Shown here: one piece after another, positions 16,607 to 26,185 of the stretch
Layout: each line of letters starts with the position of its first letter
How positions within the stretch are numbered: position 1 is the first letter of the stretch
Source of the DNA: Bacillota bacterium
GTDB lineage: Bacteria; Bacillota; Clostridia; Lachnospirales; Lachnospiraceae
Assembly (NCBI GenBank): GCA_023442465.1
Contig: JAEZZQ010000034.1
Coordinates: 62,001-126,000 of the forward strand
DNA: 64,000 nucleotides
Reading direction: 5' to 3'
Program-made: the position numbers and the translations under genes
Notes under the pieces: generated by a model
What the model saw: only the letters and a program-made list of their open reading frames with translations
The model's database searches: none
What the model was told of the DNA's origin: nothing

Positions 16607-17863
16607 ATGCAAAAAAAAATGATGATTTTAGGAGCCAGTGCCCTACAGATTCCGGCAATCAAAAAGGCGAAGGAGCTGGGCTTCCAGATTATTCTTGTAG
16701 ATTACGATGAGAATGCACCTGGCTTTCCTCTTGCCGATGTGAAGCTGGTAGTCAGTACATTGGATCAGGAGGAGGTTTACAGGCAGGCGCTTATTTACCA
16801 ACCGGATGTGGTAATTACCTCTACCAGTGATGGGCCGGTGCGCACCGCTGCTTATGTAAATGAGAAGCTTGGAAAAAAACCGGACCTTTCTTATGGAGAC
16901 TCCTTGTGCGCTACGATAAAGAGCTATATGCGCGACAGACTGAAAGAAAATGGTGTGCCGATTCCTGCATATTATGCGATACATGATTTCGGGGAATTGG
17001 AAAAGGCGGTAAGTGAGCTTAACGGATATTGTATTGTGAAGCCTGCGGATAACGCAGGAAGCCGCGGAGTCGTGCTTGTGGATTTTAGGGACGGCAGCGG
17101 GCAGACGACAGATTTGAAGAAGGAAGCCGCAGGTCATGTGGAAATTGATGATGAGAAGCTAAGAAAAATTTATGAATATAGCAAGAGCAATTCCAGAAAT
17201 GGAATCGTCATGGCGGAGGAGTTTATGACGGGCGCAGAAGTGAGTGTGGAGTCCATGACCGTAAACGGGGAAACAACTATCGTTACGATTACGGATAAAT
17301 TCATTACCCCGCCTCCGTACTTCGTGGAACTGGGACACTCCCAGCCAAGCATTTTGCCTGGGGAGGTTAAGGAAGCGATAAGAAAGGTGACCTTGCAGGC
17401 TGTGAAAGCAATACGGTTGCAGAACGGTCCTTCCCATACGGAAATAAAGGTAACTGAAAGCGGGCCGAAAATCGTAGAAATTGCGGCAAGACTGGGAGGA
17501 GATTTCATTACGTCAAAGCTTGTACCTCTGTCCACCGGAGTGGATATGGTAGGCAGTTCCGTACTTTTGGCTGCCGGAGAGAAAACAGATTTGTCAGCCA
17601 GATGGGAAAAGGGCTCTGCAATCCGTTTTATCCCGGGGATTCCAGGAAGGATTAAGAGTATAGCAGTGGAGGAGGATATCCACGCTCTGGAAGGATTAGA
17701 GGAATTCGTACTTTATAAAAAGGCCGGAGATGAAATAAACGGAACGAAGTCCAGCAACGACAGGCTGGGACATGTGATTGCCAGCGGAAAGACCGCAGGG
17801 GAAGCTCTGGACATCGCTGAAAAAGCGCTGGAATTTATTCATATAAATATGGAAAAGGAATAG
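16607..17863 (+). CDS. ATP-grasp ligase linked to the pseudaminic acid genes
   Basis: A 418-residue three-part ATP-grasp enzyme: an N-terminal Rossmann-like domain (MMILGASALQIPAIKKAKELG), a central domain with CIVKPADNAGSRGVV (ATP-clamping lysine), and late TEIKVTESGPKIVEIAARLGG holding the metal-binding E and N/R positions. It belongs to the carboxylate-amine ligase group, which activates a carboxylate as acyl-phosphate and joins it to an amine. ATG 16607 is seven bases after GAGGGGG. Position directly after pseI and before a sialyltransferase-like gene suggests it acylates an amine of pseudaminic acid or amidates its carboxylate; this is inference. Confidence 0.78.
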   Translation: MQKKMMILGASALQIPAIKKAKELGFQIILVDYDENAPGFPLADVKLVVSTLDQEEVYRQALIYQPDVVITSTSDGPVRTAAYVNEKLGKKPDLSYGDSLCATIKSYMRDRLKENGVPIPAYYAIHDFGELEKAVSELNGYCIVKPADNAGSRGVVLVDFRDGSGQTTDLKKEAAGHVEIDDEKLRKIYEYSKSNSRNGIVMAEEFMTGAEVSVESMTVNGETTIVTITDKFITPPPYFVELGHSQPSILPGEVKEAIRKVTLQAVKAIRLQNGPSHTEIKVTESGPKIVEIAARLGGDFITSKLVPLSTGVDMVGSSVLLAAGEKTDLSARWEKGSAIRFIPGIPGRIKSIAVEEDIHALEGLEEFVLYKKAGDEINGTKSSNDRLGHVIASGKTAGEALDIAEKALEFIHINMEKE

Positions 17864-17868
17864 GGGAC

Positions 17869-18942
17869 ATGAAAGAAAGAATCTATGTCTGTCATACTTA
17901 TTATCATGTATACGTCGCATGCTTGAAGGAATTGAACCTTCCGCGGGAAAGGAGAGGGCGTGCGGAGCTGGTACTCAGCACGATGTCCAACGACTTCGGA
18001 GATTTGAAGAGCAGGGCAGAAGCTTCCGGGCTTTTTGGAGCTGTGTACATGTTTGAAGAAAAAGAGGATATTTGTTTTCCGGAGCTTATGAAGTATCATA
18101 AGGATAGAGGAAATCTTCTCCTCAATATGATTGACAGAATAAAATACACAAAACTTTTGGGAAAATTGCAGCAATCTTATGTGCCGGTGGATTTTAAAGA
18201 ATATAAGGATGTTTATGTATTCTGCGATTCCGATCCAATTGGCTATTATTTAAGCTATAAGAAGATAAAGTATCATGCGCTGGAGGACGGGCTGGATTGC
18301 ATCAGCACCTACGATACAGCCCGCTATGATAACCGGGGACATTTTAAGCTGAAAGCATTTATGGCATCTTTGAATCTCATTTTCATCCAGAATGGCTGGG
18401 CAAAATACTGCATCGATATGGAAGTAAACGATATTTCCATACTGCCCTACCCTTGTCCCAAATACATACAAAAACCCAGAGCGGCGTTAGTAGAGGCTTT
18501 GGACGAAGAGGCGAAGAATATTCTGATTCACTTATTTATTGCCGACATGGATGAAATCAATAGAAAGCTTCGTGAGGGCGGGGAGAACAAGGTACTCGTG
18601 TTAACGGAGCCGCTATGCAGCCTGGAGGTCAGGGAAAGGATTTTTCGCGATGTGATAGAGCAGTACGGCAATGCCTGCGGCGAGGATACGGTCATTATGA
18701 TAAAGCCTCATCCGAGAGACGTATTGGATTATCATAGGCTGTTTTCCCAGTATATTGTTTTAGACGGTAAATTCCCTATGGAAGTGCTTAATTTCATTCC
18801 GGATCTTAGGTTTCGGCGGGTAGTGTCGGTATTTACGGTGCCTTCCTCCATCCGTTTCGCGGAGGAAATCGTGTACTTGGGCGAAGACTTTATGGACAAT
18901 TATGAGCCACCAAAGATGCACAGGCAGAATGAAATGATTTAG
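17869..18942 (+). CDS. GT52-like sialyl/pseudaminyltransferase
   Basis: A 357-residue protein resembling GT52 (Lst-type) transferases. RIYVCHTYYHVYVACL opens the first Rossmann half; HALEDGLD near residue 142 is the acceptor/base region; VIMIKPHPRD at about 283 is the HP motif of CMP-sialic-acid binding enzymes; VPSSIRFAEE follows. GGGGAC precedes the ATG. Adjacent pse genes supply CMP-pseudaminate, so pseudaminyl transfer is the simplest reading. The family match is from motif memory; a profile search would settle it. Confidence 0.72.
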   Translation: MKERIYVCHTYYHVYVACLKELNLPRERRGRAELVLSTMSNDFGDLKSRAEASGLFGAVYMFEEKEDICFPELMKYHKDRGNLLLNMIDRIKYTKLLGKLQQSYVPVDFKEYKDVYVFCDSDPIGYYLSYKKIKYHALEDGLDCISTYDTARYDNRGHFKLKAFMASLNLIFIQNGWAKYCIDMEVNDISILPYPCPKYIQKPRAALVEALDEEAKNILIHLFIADMDEINRKLREGGENKVLVLTEPLCSLEVRERIFRDVIEQYGNACGEDTVIMIKPHPRDVLDYHRLFSQYIVLDGKFPMEVLNFIPDLRFRRVVSVFTVPSSIRFAEEIVYLGEDFMDNYEPPKMHRQNEMI

Positions 18943-18981
18943 GAAAGTAATTAAATAAATGCCTGAGATAGGGGGAAGAAA

Positions 18982-19992
18982 ATGAGCAGTTATGGAAATA
19001 GAGGAAAAACTTTATATTTGGTCGTTCCGTGTTATAACGAAGAGGAAGGGCTGCGGCATGCAGCCGCCGTGATGCGCGACAAATTGAGCAGGCTTGTGAA
19101 AGAAGATAAAATATCACCTAAAAGTAAGATTATGTTCGTCAATGACGGAAGCAAGGACGATACTTGGAAAATAATCGTCGATTTGTGCAAAGAGGACTGT
19201 GTTTTTTCCGGGCTCTGCCTTTCGTGCAATTGCGGACATCAAAGTGCGATTTTGTCTGGAATGCTGACGGCAGGAAAGTATGCGGATATGGTGGTGACGA
19301 TAGATGCTGACTTACAGCAGGATATTGAAGCACTTGACGGGTTTATCGAAGCCTATCAAAAGGGAAGCGAAGTTGTATATGGAGTAAGAAATGATAGAAA
19401 TACAGATGGACTCTTTAAAAGAATGACTGCTACCTGTTTCTATAAAATGATGAACCTTTTAGGAAGCAACGTGATGCAAAATCATGCGGATTATCGGTTA
19501 CTTTCGAAGACTGCAATAACTACATTAGAAGAATATAAAGAGGTCAATTTATTTCTTCGTGGACTTATTCCCACCATGGGATACCCATCGGATATTGTTT
19601 ATTTCGATGTGAAGGAAAGAGAATCAGGAAAATCTAAGTATACTTTTAAAAAGATGGTAAAATTAGCGGCAGACGGAGTTACTTCCATGAGTACGAGGCC
19701 AATTCAGCTCATTACCCTTCTCGGCTTTGCAGTCAGCGTATTTAGTATCATTATGATTATTATAAGTCTTGTGGATTGGCTTTCGGGTCACAATATTCCT
19801 GGATATACGACTTCGATGGTAGTTACCTTGATGATGGGAGGACTGACCATATTTTCTCTTGGCATTGTAGGCGAATATGTGGGAAAAATATACTTGGAGA
19901 CGAAGTCGCGGCCTAGATATATCATACAGTCTATAATTTGGATGGATGGCCAGGCTGATGAGGAAGGACAAGGATCAGAAGATGGAGAGTAA
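18982..19992 (+). CDS. GtrB/DPM1-like polyprenyl-phosphate glycosyltransferase
   Basis: A 336-residue GT2 with a C-terminal two-helix membrane hairpin (about residues 230-290). LYLVVPCYNEEEGLRHA, FVNDGSKDDTW, CGHQSAILSGM and VTIDADLQQD are the standard signatures of enzymes that move a sugar from a nucleotide donor to undecaprenyl phosphate. GGGGGGAAG precedes the ATG. With GtrA (22825) and nearby GT-C proteins it fits a GtrABC-type glycan decoration route, in which the lipid-linked sugar is flipped and used outside the cell. Confidence 0.85.
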   Translation: MSSYGNRGKTLYLVVPCYNEEEGLRHAAAVMRDKLSRLVKEDKISPKSKIMFVNDGSKDDTWKIIVDLCKEDCVFSGLCLSCNCGHQSAILSGMLTAGKYADMVVTIDADLQQDIEALDGFIEAYQKGSEVVYGVRNDRNTDGLFKRMTATCFYKMMNLLGSNVMQNHADYRLLSKTAITTLEEYKEVNLFLRGLIPTMGYPSDIVYFDVKERESGKSKYTFKKMVKLAADGVTSMSTRPIQLITLLGFAVSVFSIIMIIISLVDWLSGHNIPGYTTSMVVTLMMGGLTIFSLGIVGEYVGKIYLETKSRPRYIIQSIIWMDGQADEEGQGSEDGE

Positions 19993-20929
19993 AGAGGTAA
20001 CCCGGAGCCGAATCGATATTCATGCGGATGATTATGGATTATCTGGTCAAGCTTCGGAGGATATCCTAAAATGCTTGCATGCGGAAAAATTAGACAGTAT
20101 CAGTGTGCTGGCAAATATGGAGTGCCTGAGGGAATATGCGGAGAGATTCAATAAAGAGAAAAGCAGATGGTCCCGGGTGCCCCTCCTTACCGTTCATCTG
20201 AACTTTGTGGAGGGCCATTGTCTGGCGCCTGTGGAAATGGTGCCCCATCTGGTTGACGAGAGGGGTTACTTTAAAATAGGATGGGGAAATCTTTTTCTAT
20301 GGAATTATTGTCCGTGGAAATATAAAGAGATAGAAAGTGAACTGGCGACGGAGATAGAAGCACAGACCAAACTCTTCAGGGAGCATTTCGGCGAAGGCTA
20401 CGGCATCGACATACCGCTTCGTTTCGATGGCCATCAACATACACAAATGATTCCCATCGTATACAAAGCACTCATGAAAGTGATAGAAGAGCAGCAGTAT
20501 TTGGTGGATTATATCCGCGTGACCAAGGAACCGATACGTCCCTTTTTAAAGAGTGCTTCCTTATGGAAATCTTACCGTCCGGTCAATATCATTAAGAATT
20601 TACTCTTAAATTTTTATTCCATACCTATGGAGAAAATGATAAAAAGGAAAGGTATAGATATCCATCCTATGTTTTTATGGGGAGTGTTGTTCAGCGGATA
20701 TATGGATGCTAGGCGCGTTGACAGGATACTGCCGCTTATGAAAGAGCAGGCATATAAAAAAGGTAGAGTACTGGAAATTCTATTCCATCCCGGAAGCAGC
20801 TTACAAGAGGAGATGGGAGAGGAATTTAGCAATGAAGGAGGCAGAGAGTTTTACCTTTCGGAGGGAAGACGGGTAGAATACGAGGCGCTTATGGGTTTGG
20901 ATATGGAGAATTTGCAATCCTGTAAGTAA
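19982..20929 (+). CDS. ChbG/YdjC-like carbohydrate deacetylase
   Basis: A 315-residue YdjC-fold protein. IDIHADDYGLS (metal-binding aspartates and histidine), TVHLNFVEG, and FDGHQHTQMIP match the metal site of ChbG deacetylases. EILFHPGS near the end is the usual late histidine motif. Known members remove N-acetyl groups from oligosaccharides. The ATG at 19982 overlaps the GtrB-like stop by 11 bases and has AAGGA upstream. Probably edits an N-acetyl-sugar of the locus glycan, or a lipid-linked intermediate made by the coupled GT2 gene; target unknown. Confidence 0.82.
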   Translation: MESKEVTRSRIDIHADDYGLSGQASEDILKCLHAEKLDSISVLANMECLREYAERFNKEKSRWSRVPLLTVHLNFVEGHCLAPVEMVPHLVDERGYFKIGWGNLFLWNYCPWKYKEIESELATEIEAQTKLFREHFGEGYGIDIPLRFDGHQHTQMIPIVYKALMKVIEEQQYLVDYIRVTKEPIRPFLKSASLWKSYRPVNIIKNLLLNFYSIPMEKMIKRKGIDIHPMFLWGVLFSGYMDARRVDRILPLMKEQAYKKGRVLEILFHPGSSLQEEMGEEFSNEGGREFYLSEGRRVEYEALMGLDMENLQSCK

Positions 20930-21032
20930 GTATGTTAAAATATAAAAATGCTTCTTTTTGGCAGGCGCGATATAAGCAAGATACAAAAAGACAGAGCAGC
21001 GATGGAATAAATAAGCAGAGGTAAGACACCGA

Positions 21033-22784
21033 ATGGGAAAAATACTGGCAAAGTTAAATGTATTATTGGATAGAAAACAGAAGGAAAAGATGGTGGGACT
21101 CGTATTTATCATGCTCATAGGAGCGGTGCTGGAGACACTGGGAATCGGAATGGTTTATCCCGTTGCGGCAGTAATTACGGATCCGAATGCAATTGAGAAG
21201 AGTAAACTTTTATCGACAATATACGATATGTTCCATATGCAGAGTGTTACGCAATTTACGATGGCGGTTATGGGAGCCTTGATCGTGGTGTTCGCTGTGA
21301 AGAATTCCTATTTATTTTTCCAGAATAAGGTACAGCTTAAATTCGTATACAGCAATCAATTTGCTACTTCAAGAAGAATGATGATCAATTTTATGAAACG
21401 GCCATATGAATATTATCTGAACGCGGATACCTCGGTAATTCAGCGCAGTATTACTTCCGATGTCAACAATATGTATGGGTTGATTTTAAGCCTTCTGCAG
21501 CTTTTTAGCGAGCTGATTGTATTCATATGTCTGGTTTTCGTATGTCTGAAATCGGATGTAATGATGACGGCAACGGTTTCGGTACTGTTAGTTGTAGTGC
21601 TTCTTGTAATCAAAGGAATCTTAAAGCCCATCATGCGTAAGGCCGGGGAAGAGAATCAAGACTATTACAGCGGATTGTATAAATGGATTGAGCAGTCAGT
21701 CATGGGTATTAAAGAAATTAAAGTGGCAAATAAAGAAAATTATTTTATAAACGAATACTCCGCTTGCGGAGCAGGATATGTAAATGCGGTACAGCGCTAT
21801 AATATATTCAATGCGACCCCGAGGCTTCTGATAGAGACTGTGGCGATTGCAGGCATGGTCTTTTATCTGATGATAAAAATAGCGGGAGGAACGGCGGTAG
21901 CCGATATCGTGCCTCAGATTACGACTCTTGCAGTGGCAGCGATGCGTCTGATTCCAAGTGCCAACCGTATCAACAACTATCTGACCTCTATCGCTTATTT
22001 TGAGCCGTTTTTTATGGGAGTAACGGATAACCTTCAGGAGGATATCCGGGATGAAAATATCGATTATAAGGAAGATGCATATAAGAAAAAACGAAATATT
22101 GAAAAGCTTCCGGTGAAAAGGGAGATACTTTTGAAGAATATCACGTATAAGTATCCAAATACGGACGTTCTCATATTCGATAAGGCGACGATGAGCATTC
22201 CGGTAGGAAAATCCGTCGGCATCGTCGGAACCTCGGGAGCAGGAAAAACTACAGTGGTCGATATCATGCTGGGACTTCTGCGCTTGCAGGAGGGCGAAAT
22301 ACTGGCAGATGACCTAGAGGTTAGGGATCATTATGAGTCCTGGCTGAAAAATATTGGATATATTCCCCAGACCATCTTTATGATTGATTCTACTATCCGT
22401 AAAAATGTGGCCTTCGGCTATGCGGATGAGGACATTGACGATGAGAAGGTATGGCAGGCGTTAAAGGAAGCACAGCTTGACGAGTTCGTGCGAGGGCTTC
22501 CTGAAGGGCTGGATACGGGAATCGGAGAAAGAGGAATCCGTATATCCGGCGGGCAAAGGCAGCGTATCGGTATCGCCCGCGCGCTGTTCGAAGACCCGGA
22601 GGTATTGGTGCTGGATGAAGCCACCTCTGCTCTGGACAACGATACGGAGGTGGCAATTATGGATTCTATCAACCGCCTGCACGGAAGAAAGACATTAGTT
22701 ATTATTGCCCATAGATTGCAGACGATTGAAAAGTGTGACATTGTTTACCGCGTAGAAAATGGACAAGCATCGAGAGAAAGATAG
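21033..22784 (+). CDS. PglK-like ABC exporter (flippase) 1
   Basis: A 583-residue half-transporter: an N-terminal six-helix domain (~1-330) and C-terminal ATPase. Walker A GTSGAGKTT, signature ISGGQRQR and Walker B VLVLDEATSALD are intact, with the H-loop IIAHRL. The family includes PglK, which flips lipid-linked oligosaccharides; long ARM-type coupling stretches such as KRPYEYYLNADTSVIQR are typical. The start follows AGGTAAGACACCGA. The stop is close to gtrA-like gene 22825. A clear paralogue lies at 60364. Confidence 0.87.
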   Translation: MGKILAKLNVLLDRKQKEKMVGLVFIMLIGAVLETLGIGMVYPVAAVITDPNAIEKSKLLSTIYDMFHMQSVTQFTMAVMGALIVVFAVKNSYLFFQNKVQLKFVYSNQFATSRRMMINFMKRPYEYYLNADTSVIQRSITSDVNNMYGLILSLLQLFSELIVFICLVFVCLKSDVMMTATVSVLLVVVLLVIKGILKPIMRKAGEENQDYYSGLYKWIEQSVMGIKEIKVANKENYFINEYSACGAGYVNAVQRYNIFNATPRLLIETVAIAGMVFYLMIKIAGGTAVADIVPQITTLAVAAMRLIPSANRINNYLTSIAYFEPFFMGVTDNLQEDIRDENIDYKEDAYKKKRNIEKLPVKREILLKNITYKYPNTDVLIFDKATMSIPVGKSVGIVGTSGAGKTTVVDIMLGLLRLQEGEILADDLEVRDHYESWLKNIGYIPQTIFMIDSTIRKNVAFGYADEDIDDEKVWQALKEAQLDEFVRGLPEGLDTGIGERGIRISGGQRQRIGIARALFEDPEVLVLDEATSALDNDTEVAIMDSINRLHGRKTLVIIAHRLQTIEKCDIVYRVENGQASRER

Positions 22785-22824
22785 TTCAAAACGAAAGGAT
22801 TGCAAAAAGCAAAAGGAAGAAACG

Positions 22825-23265
22825 ATGAAAGAATTTATTATGAATATGTACAAAAAATATGAGGAGGCAGTGAGCTATTTATTCTTCGGTTTCCTCGCAT
22901 TTCTTGTAAATATGTTCGCCTACGCGGCGGCAGCTAAGGTTCTTGGAGCGGATGAGGATAGAGTAGTACTGGTGCTGATGGCAACGGCCTTCGCATGGGT
23001 TGTTGCGGTTCTCTTCGCCTATTGGACAAACCGCACCTTCGTATTTAAAAGCAAGGTAACGGATAAAGCGGGACTGCATAAAGAATTCGTATCGTTTATC
23101 AGCGCAAGAGTTGTAACAGGAATTATGGAGCTCGTCCTCATGTACGTTTTAGTAGATGTGATCCGTGTGGACGATGTTATTTCCAAATTTATATGTAATG
23201 TAATCGTAATCGTATCTAATTATGTTTTCAGTAAGCTTTGGGTGTTCAGAAAAAAAGAAGCTTAG
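22825..23265 (+). CDS. GtrA-family membrane protein
   Basis: A 146-residue four-helix membrane protein. LFFGFLAFLVNMFAYA, ATAFAWVVAVLFAYWTNRTFVF and VSNYVFSKLWVFR match GtrA, with its conserved N-R-x-F-V-F motif. Known or proposed role: flipping undecaprenyl-phosphate-linked monosaccharides made by GtrB-type enzymes. ATG 22825 with AAAGGAAG upstream gives a normal-size protein; a longer frame from 22759 would add a lysine-rich, unlikely leader overlapping the ABC gene. Pairs functionally with the GtrB-like gene at 18982 and the GT-C proteins that follow. Confidence 0.88.
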   Translation: MKEFIMNMYKKYEEAVSYLFFGFLAFLVNMFAYAAAAKVLGADEDRVVLVLMATAFAWVVAVLFAYWTNRTFVFKSKVTDKAGLHKEFVSFISARVVTGIMELVLMYVLVDVIRVDDVISKFICNVIVIVSNYVFSKLWVFRKKEA

Positions 23266-23276
23266 GGGAGAGACGT

Positions 23277-24410
23277 ATGTCGAATTCGAAACGTCAGGCA
23301 AACTACGAATTATTAAGAATAATCGCAATGTTCATGGTGGTGACACTGCATTACTTGAATCACACAGGAGCGTTGCTTTCTTTGGGAGAAAGCGCAGATG
23401 CGAAGAAAATCATAGGGACACTTATAGAGTCCTTCTGTATTGTGGCTGTTGACGTATATGTGCTGATCAGCGGTTATTTTCTGGTGGAAGCAGGATTCAA
23501 GGTAAAGAGGATCGTGATTCTTATTTGTCAGGTGTGGTTTTATTCGATGCTCATTCCCCTCGTTATGTTGGGGAGCGGGGTCGCAGGAAATGAAGCGGGT
23601 GGCATTTATGTATGGATACAGTATCTATTTCCTATAGGGACGGAGCATTATTGGTTCGCAACCTCTTATGTGATTTTGTATCTGTTTACTCCGGTGCTCA
23701 ATCTGGCGGTGAAAACGATGAGCAAGAAACAATTGCAAGTTACTCTTGTACTGCTGCTCGTTTTCTTTTGCGGATTCAAAAGTATCTCGCCGGTACAGTT
23801 TGTTACAGACAGATTTGGCTATGACTTCGGTTGGTTTTTATGCGTTTATTTGATAGCGGCGTATATCAGGTTATATGGCCTGAAGGCTTTTTCTACAGGC
23901 AGGCGTGCATGGATTACCTATGCGGGCTGTACCTTTGTTATATTTGCTATCGTATGCGGACTTTATTATATCCACGGAAAAACGGGTGCCTTCGCTTATT
24001 ATTTTACGGTGCCGTTTCATTATAATTATTTACTTTGTCTGTCGGGTGCAGTGGCATTATTTTATGCTTTCCGCTATGTGAGAATACCGGAGAGAGCAGC
24101 TGGCATCATATGTGCCATATCGCCTCTTACCTTTGGAGTTTATTTGTTCCATGAGCATATCGATATTCGTTCGATATGGAGCGGATGGCTGGATGAATTT
24201 ATCGGACCGGTAAGCGAAGCGGGCATAGGCGGCTTTTTTGTTCATTTAATACTGTCAGTATTTTTGGTGTATCTGGTGGGAAGCTTTATAGACGCAATAC
24301 GCAGGATTATCTTTGCTTATATCGGCAGGAATTTAGAGAAAACGAGACTGGCGGCATGGCTTAAGAAAATTGACAGCAGTTTTTCAACTTATGGAATCAA
24401 CGTTCGCTGA
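23277..24410 (+). CDS. Acyltransferase-3 family membrane protein
   Basis: A 377-residue protein with about ten membrane segments. NYELLRIIAMFMVVTLHY carries the early histidine of acyltransferase-3 proteins, SFCIVAVDVYVLISGYFL and GTEHYWFATSYVILYLFTP are further hallmarks, and TFGVYLFHEH is the late family motif. These enzymes usually O-acetylate cell-surface sugars using a cytosolic acyl donor. ATG 23277 has GGGGAG upstream. Likely decorates the glycan built by this locus; the acceptor sugar is not indicated. Confidence 0.88.
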   Translation: MSNSKRQANYELLRIIAMFMVVTLHYLNHTGALLSLGESADAKKIIGTLIESFCIVAVDVYVLISGYFLVEAGFKVKRIVILICQVWFYSMLIPLVMLGSGVAGNEAGGIYVWIQYLFPIGTEHYWFATSYVILYLFTPVLNLAVKTMSKKQLQVTLVLLLVFFCGFKSISPVQFVTDRFGYDFGWFLCVYLIAAYIRLYGLKAFSTGRRAWITYAGCTFVIFAIVCGLYYIHGKTGAFAYYFTVPFHYNYLLCLSGAVALFYAFRYVRIPERAAGIICAISPLTFGVYLFHEHIDIRSIWSGWLDEFIGPVSEAGIGGFFVHLILSVFLVYLVGSFIDAIRRIIFAYIGRNLEKTRLAAWLKKIDSSFSTYGINVR

Positions 24411-24431
24411 GGCGGACAGAGGAGTATTTGA

Positions 24432-26159
24432 ATGAGAACTCTTACGGCTTGGGAAGAGAACGGAAATGTATATATGAAAATAGCGGAGAAGACAGTATTT
24501 CCGCTCATATTGTTTCTTTATCCATTACTTCTTATCAATCAGGGAATCGATATTACGGATACAACCTATTCGCTGGGATATTATCGCTTTATGGACCGCA
24601 TGGACATTACATGGGTGCTGGCAACTTATCTGGCGAATGTGACAGGCTCTTTTTTGATGCGGCTACCCCTTGGAAATACGCTTTTGGGCATGAATCTATA
24701 CACGGGGCTGCTTTTAAGCGTCCTGGCTCTCATTTGTTATTATGCGGCAAGGCATCGCATGAACGGGTGGGCAGCATTTATCGGAGAGATGATTGCTCTT
24801 AGCCTTTGTTGGTGCCCTACGACAATTTTGTATAATTATCTGACCTATTTTTTGTTTACAGCGGGAGGCATTCTTTTCTATCAGGCACTAATAAGCGATA
24901 GGAAAAGCTATTATATATTGGCGGGAGCAACTCTTGGACTCAATGTAATGGTGCGCTTTCCCAACCTTGTGGAAGCAGCGTTGATTGTGGCGCTGTGGTT
25001 CGCGGGATGGTTGAATAAGGACAGAAGTTGGGATATCATTAAGAAAACGGGGCTTTGTTTTGCCGGATACCTTGCGGGAATAGGCAGTGTTTTGCTTATT
25101 ATAATTGTAAGGTATGGGATGGATTCCTTTATCGGCATGATAAGCGGGCTGTTCGGGATGACGGAAGAAGCATCCGATTATACTCTTATGGGAATGCTTT
25201 CCGATATTACAAGTGCATATGCTTCCTCTTTAAAGTGGATTGCTTATATGATTCCATGTATATTTGCAGGGATCATTATGTTCTATATAAAAAAGGGCCG
25301 GTACGAGAGGTTTAAAAAGTTTCTGTACTGCGTTGGAATTTTAATACTGATTCGTTTTTATCTGGGGCAGGGGATGTTTTCCCTGCGCTACTATAATGAA
25401 GGAAGTGTTTTTCAGTGGATGATGCTGTTTGTCATTTTGTCTGTCGTTTGTTGTATTGCAGGAATTGGAGGCTTTATTTCCGGAAAGTCGGACAAGGAGG
25501 AGCGCATACTGGCGGCTATCGTGCTCATTATTATCGTAATCACGCCAATTGGAAGCAATAATTACACCTATCAGAATATGAATAATTTGTTTTTGGTCGC
25601 ACCTTATACCTTATGGGCTTGTTATCGTATCTGGTTAAAGACAGGAAGGCGAGCGGTTTATTTCCCGCTCCGGGCATTTGCGGCGGCGATTATACTGATG
25701 ACTCTTGTACAGGGAATCGGCTTTGGGTGTTTATATGTGTTCCGGGACGGTATATACGGGGAAAAAAGAGACTCTCAGGTCAAAAACAGCAGTGTGCTGG
25801 CAGGGATGAATACGACCAGTGAGAATGCAGCAAGCCTGACCGGGCTTATCGCGTTTTGGCAGGAGGAGGATTTTCCTAAGGAACCTGCAATCTTTTGGGG
25901 AGATGCACCGGGACTTAGTTATATTCTGGATATACCCTCCGCAATTTTTACTACTTGGCCGGAGATACCCAGCAACACCTATGATGCTCTCGATCAGGCG
26001 CTTGAGGAAATAGATACCTTGCCCGTGATAATCCTTCATAACGATACGGGAAAGGAAATTGTACCCGGAGAAAAAACGGATTTGATTCTGGATTTTATTG
26101 CAGTGCATAAATATCAGTGTATCTTTGAAAATGAAAATTACAAGGTGTATCGGCAGTAA
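24432..26159 (+). CDS. Polytopic membrane protein, GT-C-like
   Basis: A 575-residue membrane protein with about eleven helices. The loop after the first helix reads NQGIDITDTTYSLGYYRF, an acidic loop-1 placement like that of GT-C transferases. The C-terminal ~120 residues (from FRDGIYGEKRDSQVK) are soluble and probably extracellular. AGAGGAG lies upstream of the ATG. No confident family name. Its neighbours (GtrA, acyltransferase, further GT-C-like genes) suggest a polyprenyl-phosphate-sugar-dependent transferase. It is followed by a MITE-like insertion. Confidence 0.65.
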   Translation: MRTLTAWEENGNVYMKIAEKTVFPLILFLYPLLLINQGIDITDTTYSLGYYRFMDRMDITWVLATYLANVTGSFLMRLPLGNTLLGMNLYTGLLLSVLALICYYAARHRMNGWAAFIGEMIALSLCWCPTTILYNYLTYFLFTAGGILFYQALISDRKSYYILAGATLGLNVMVRFPNLVEAALIVALWFAGWLNKDRSWDIIKKTGLCFAGYLAGIGSVLLIIIVRYGMDSFIGMISGLFGMTEEASDYTLMGMLSDITSAYASSLKWIAYMIPCIFAGIIMFYIKKGRYERFKKFLYCVGILILIRFYLGQGMFSLRYYNEGSVFQWMMLFVILSVVCCIAGIGGFISGKSDKEERILAAIVLIIIVITPIGSNNYTYQNMNNLFLVAPYTLWACYRIWLKTGRRAVYFPLRAFAAAIILMTLVQGIGFGCLYVFRDGIYGEKRDSQVKNSSVLAGMNTTSENAASLTGLIAFWQEEDFPKEPAIFWGDAPGLSYILDIPSAIFTTWPEIPSNTYDALDQALEEIDTLPVIILHNDTGKEIVPGEKTDLILDFIAVHKYQCIFENENYKVYRQ

Positions 26160-26185
26160 AGTCAAATGCAAGCGAGCTTGCGCTT

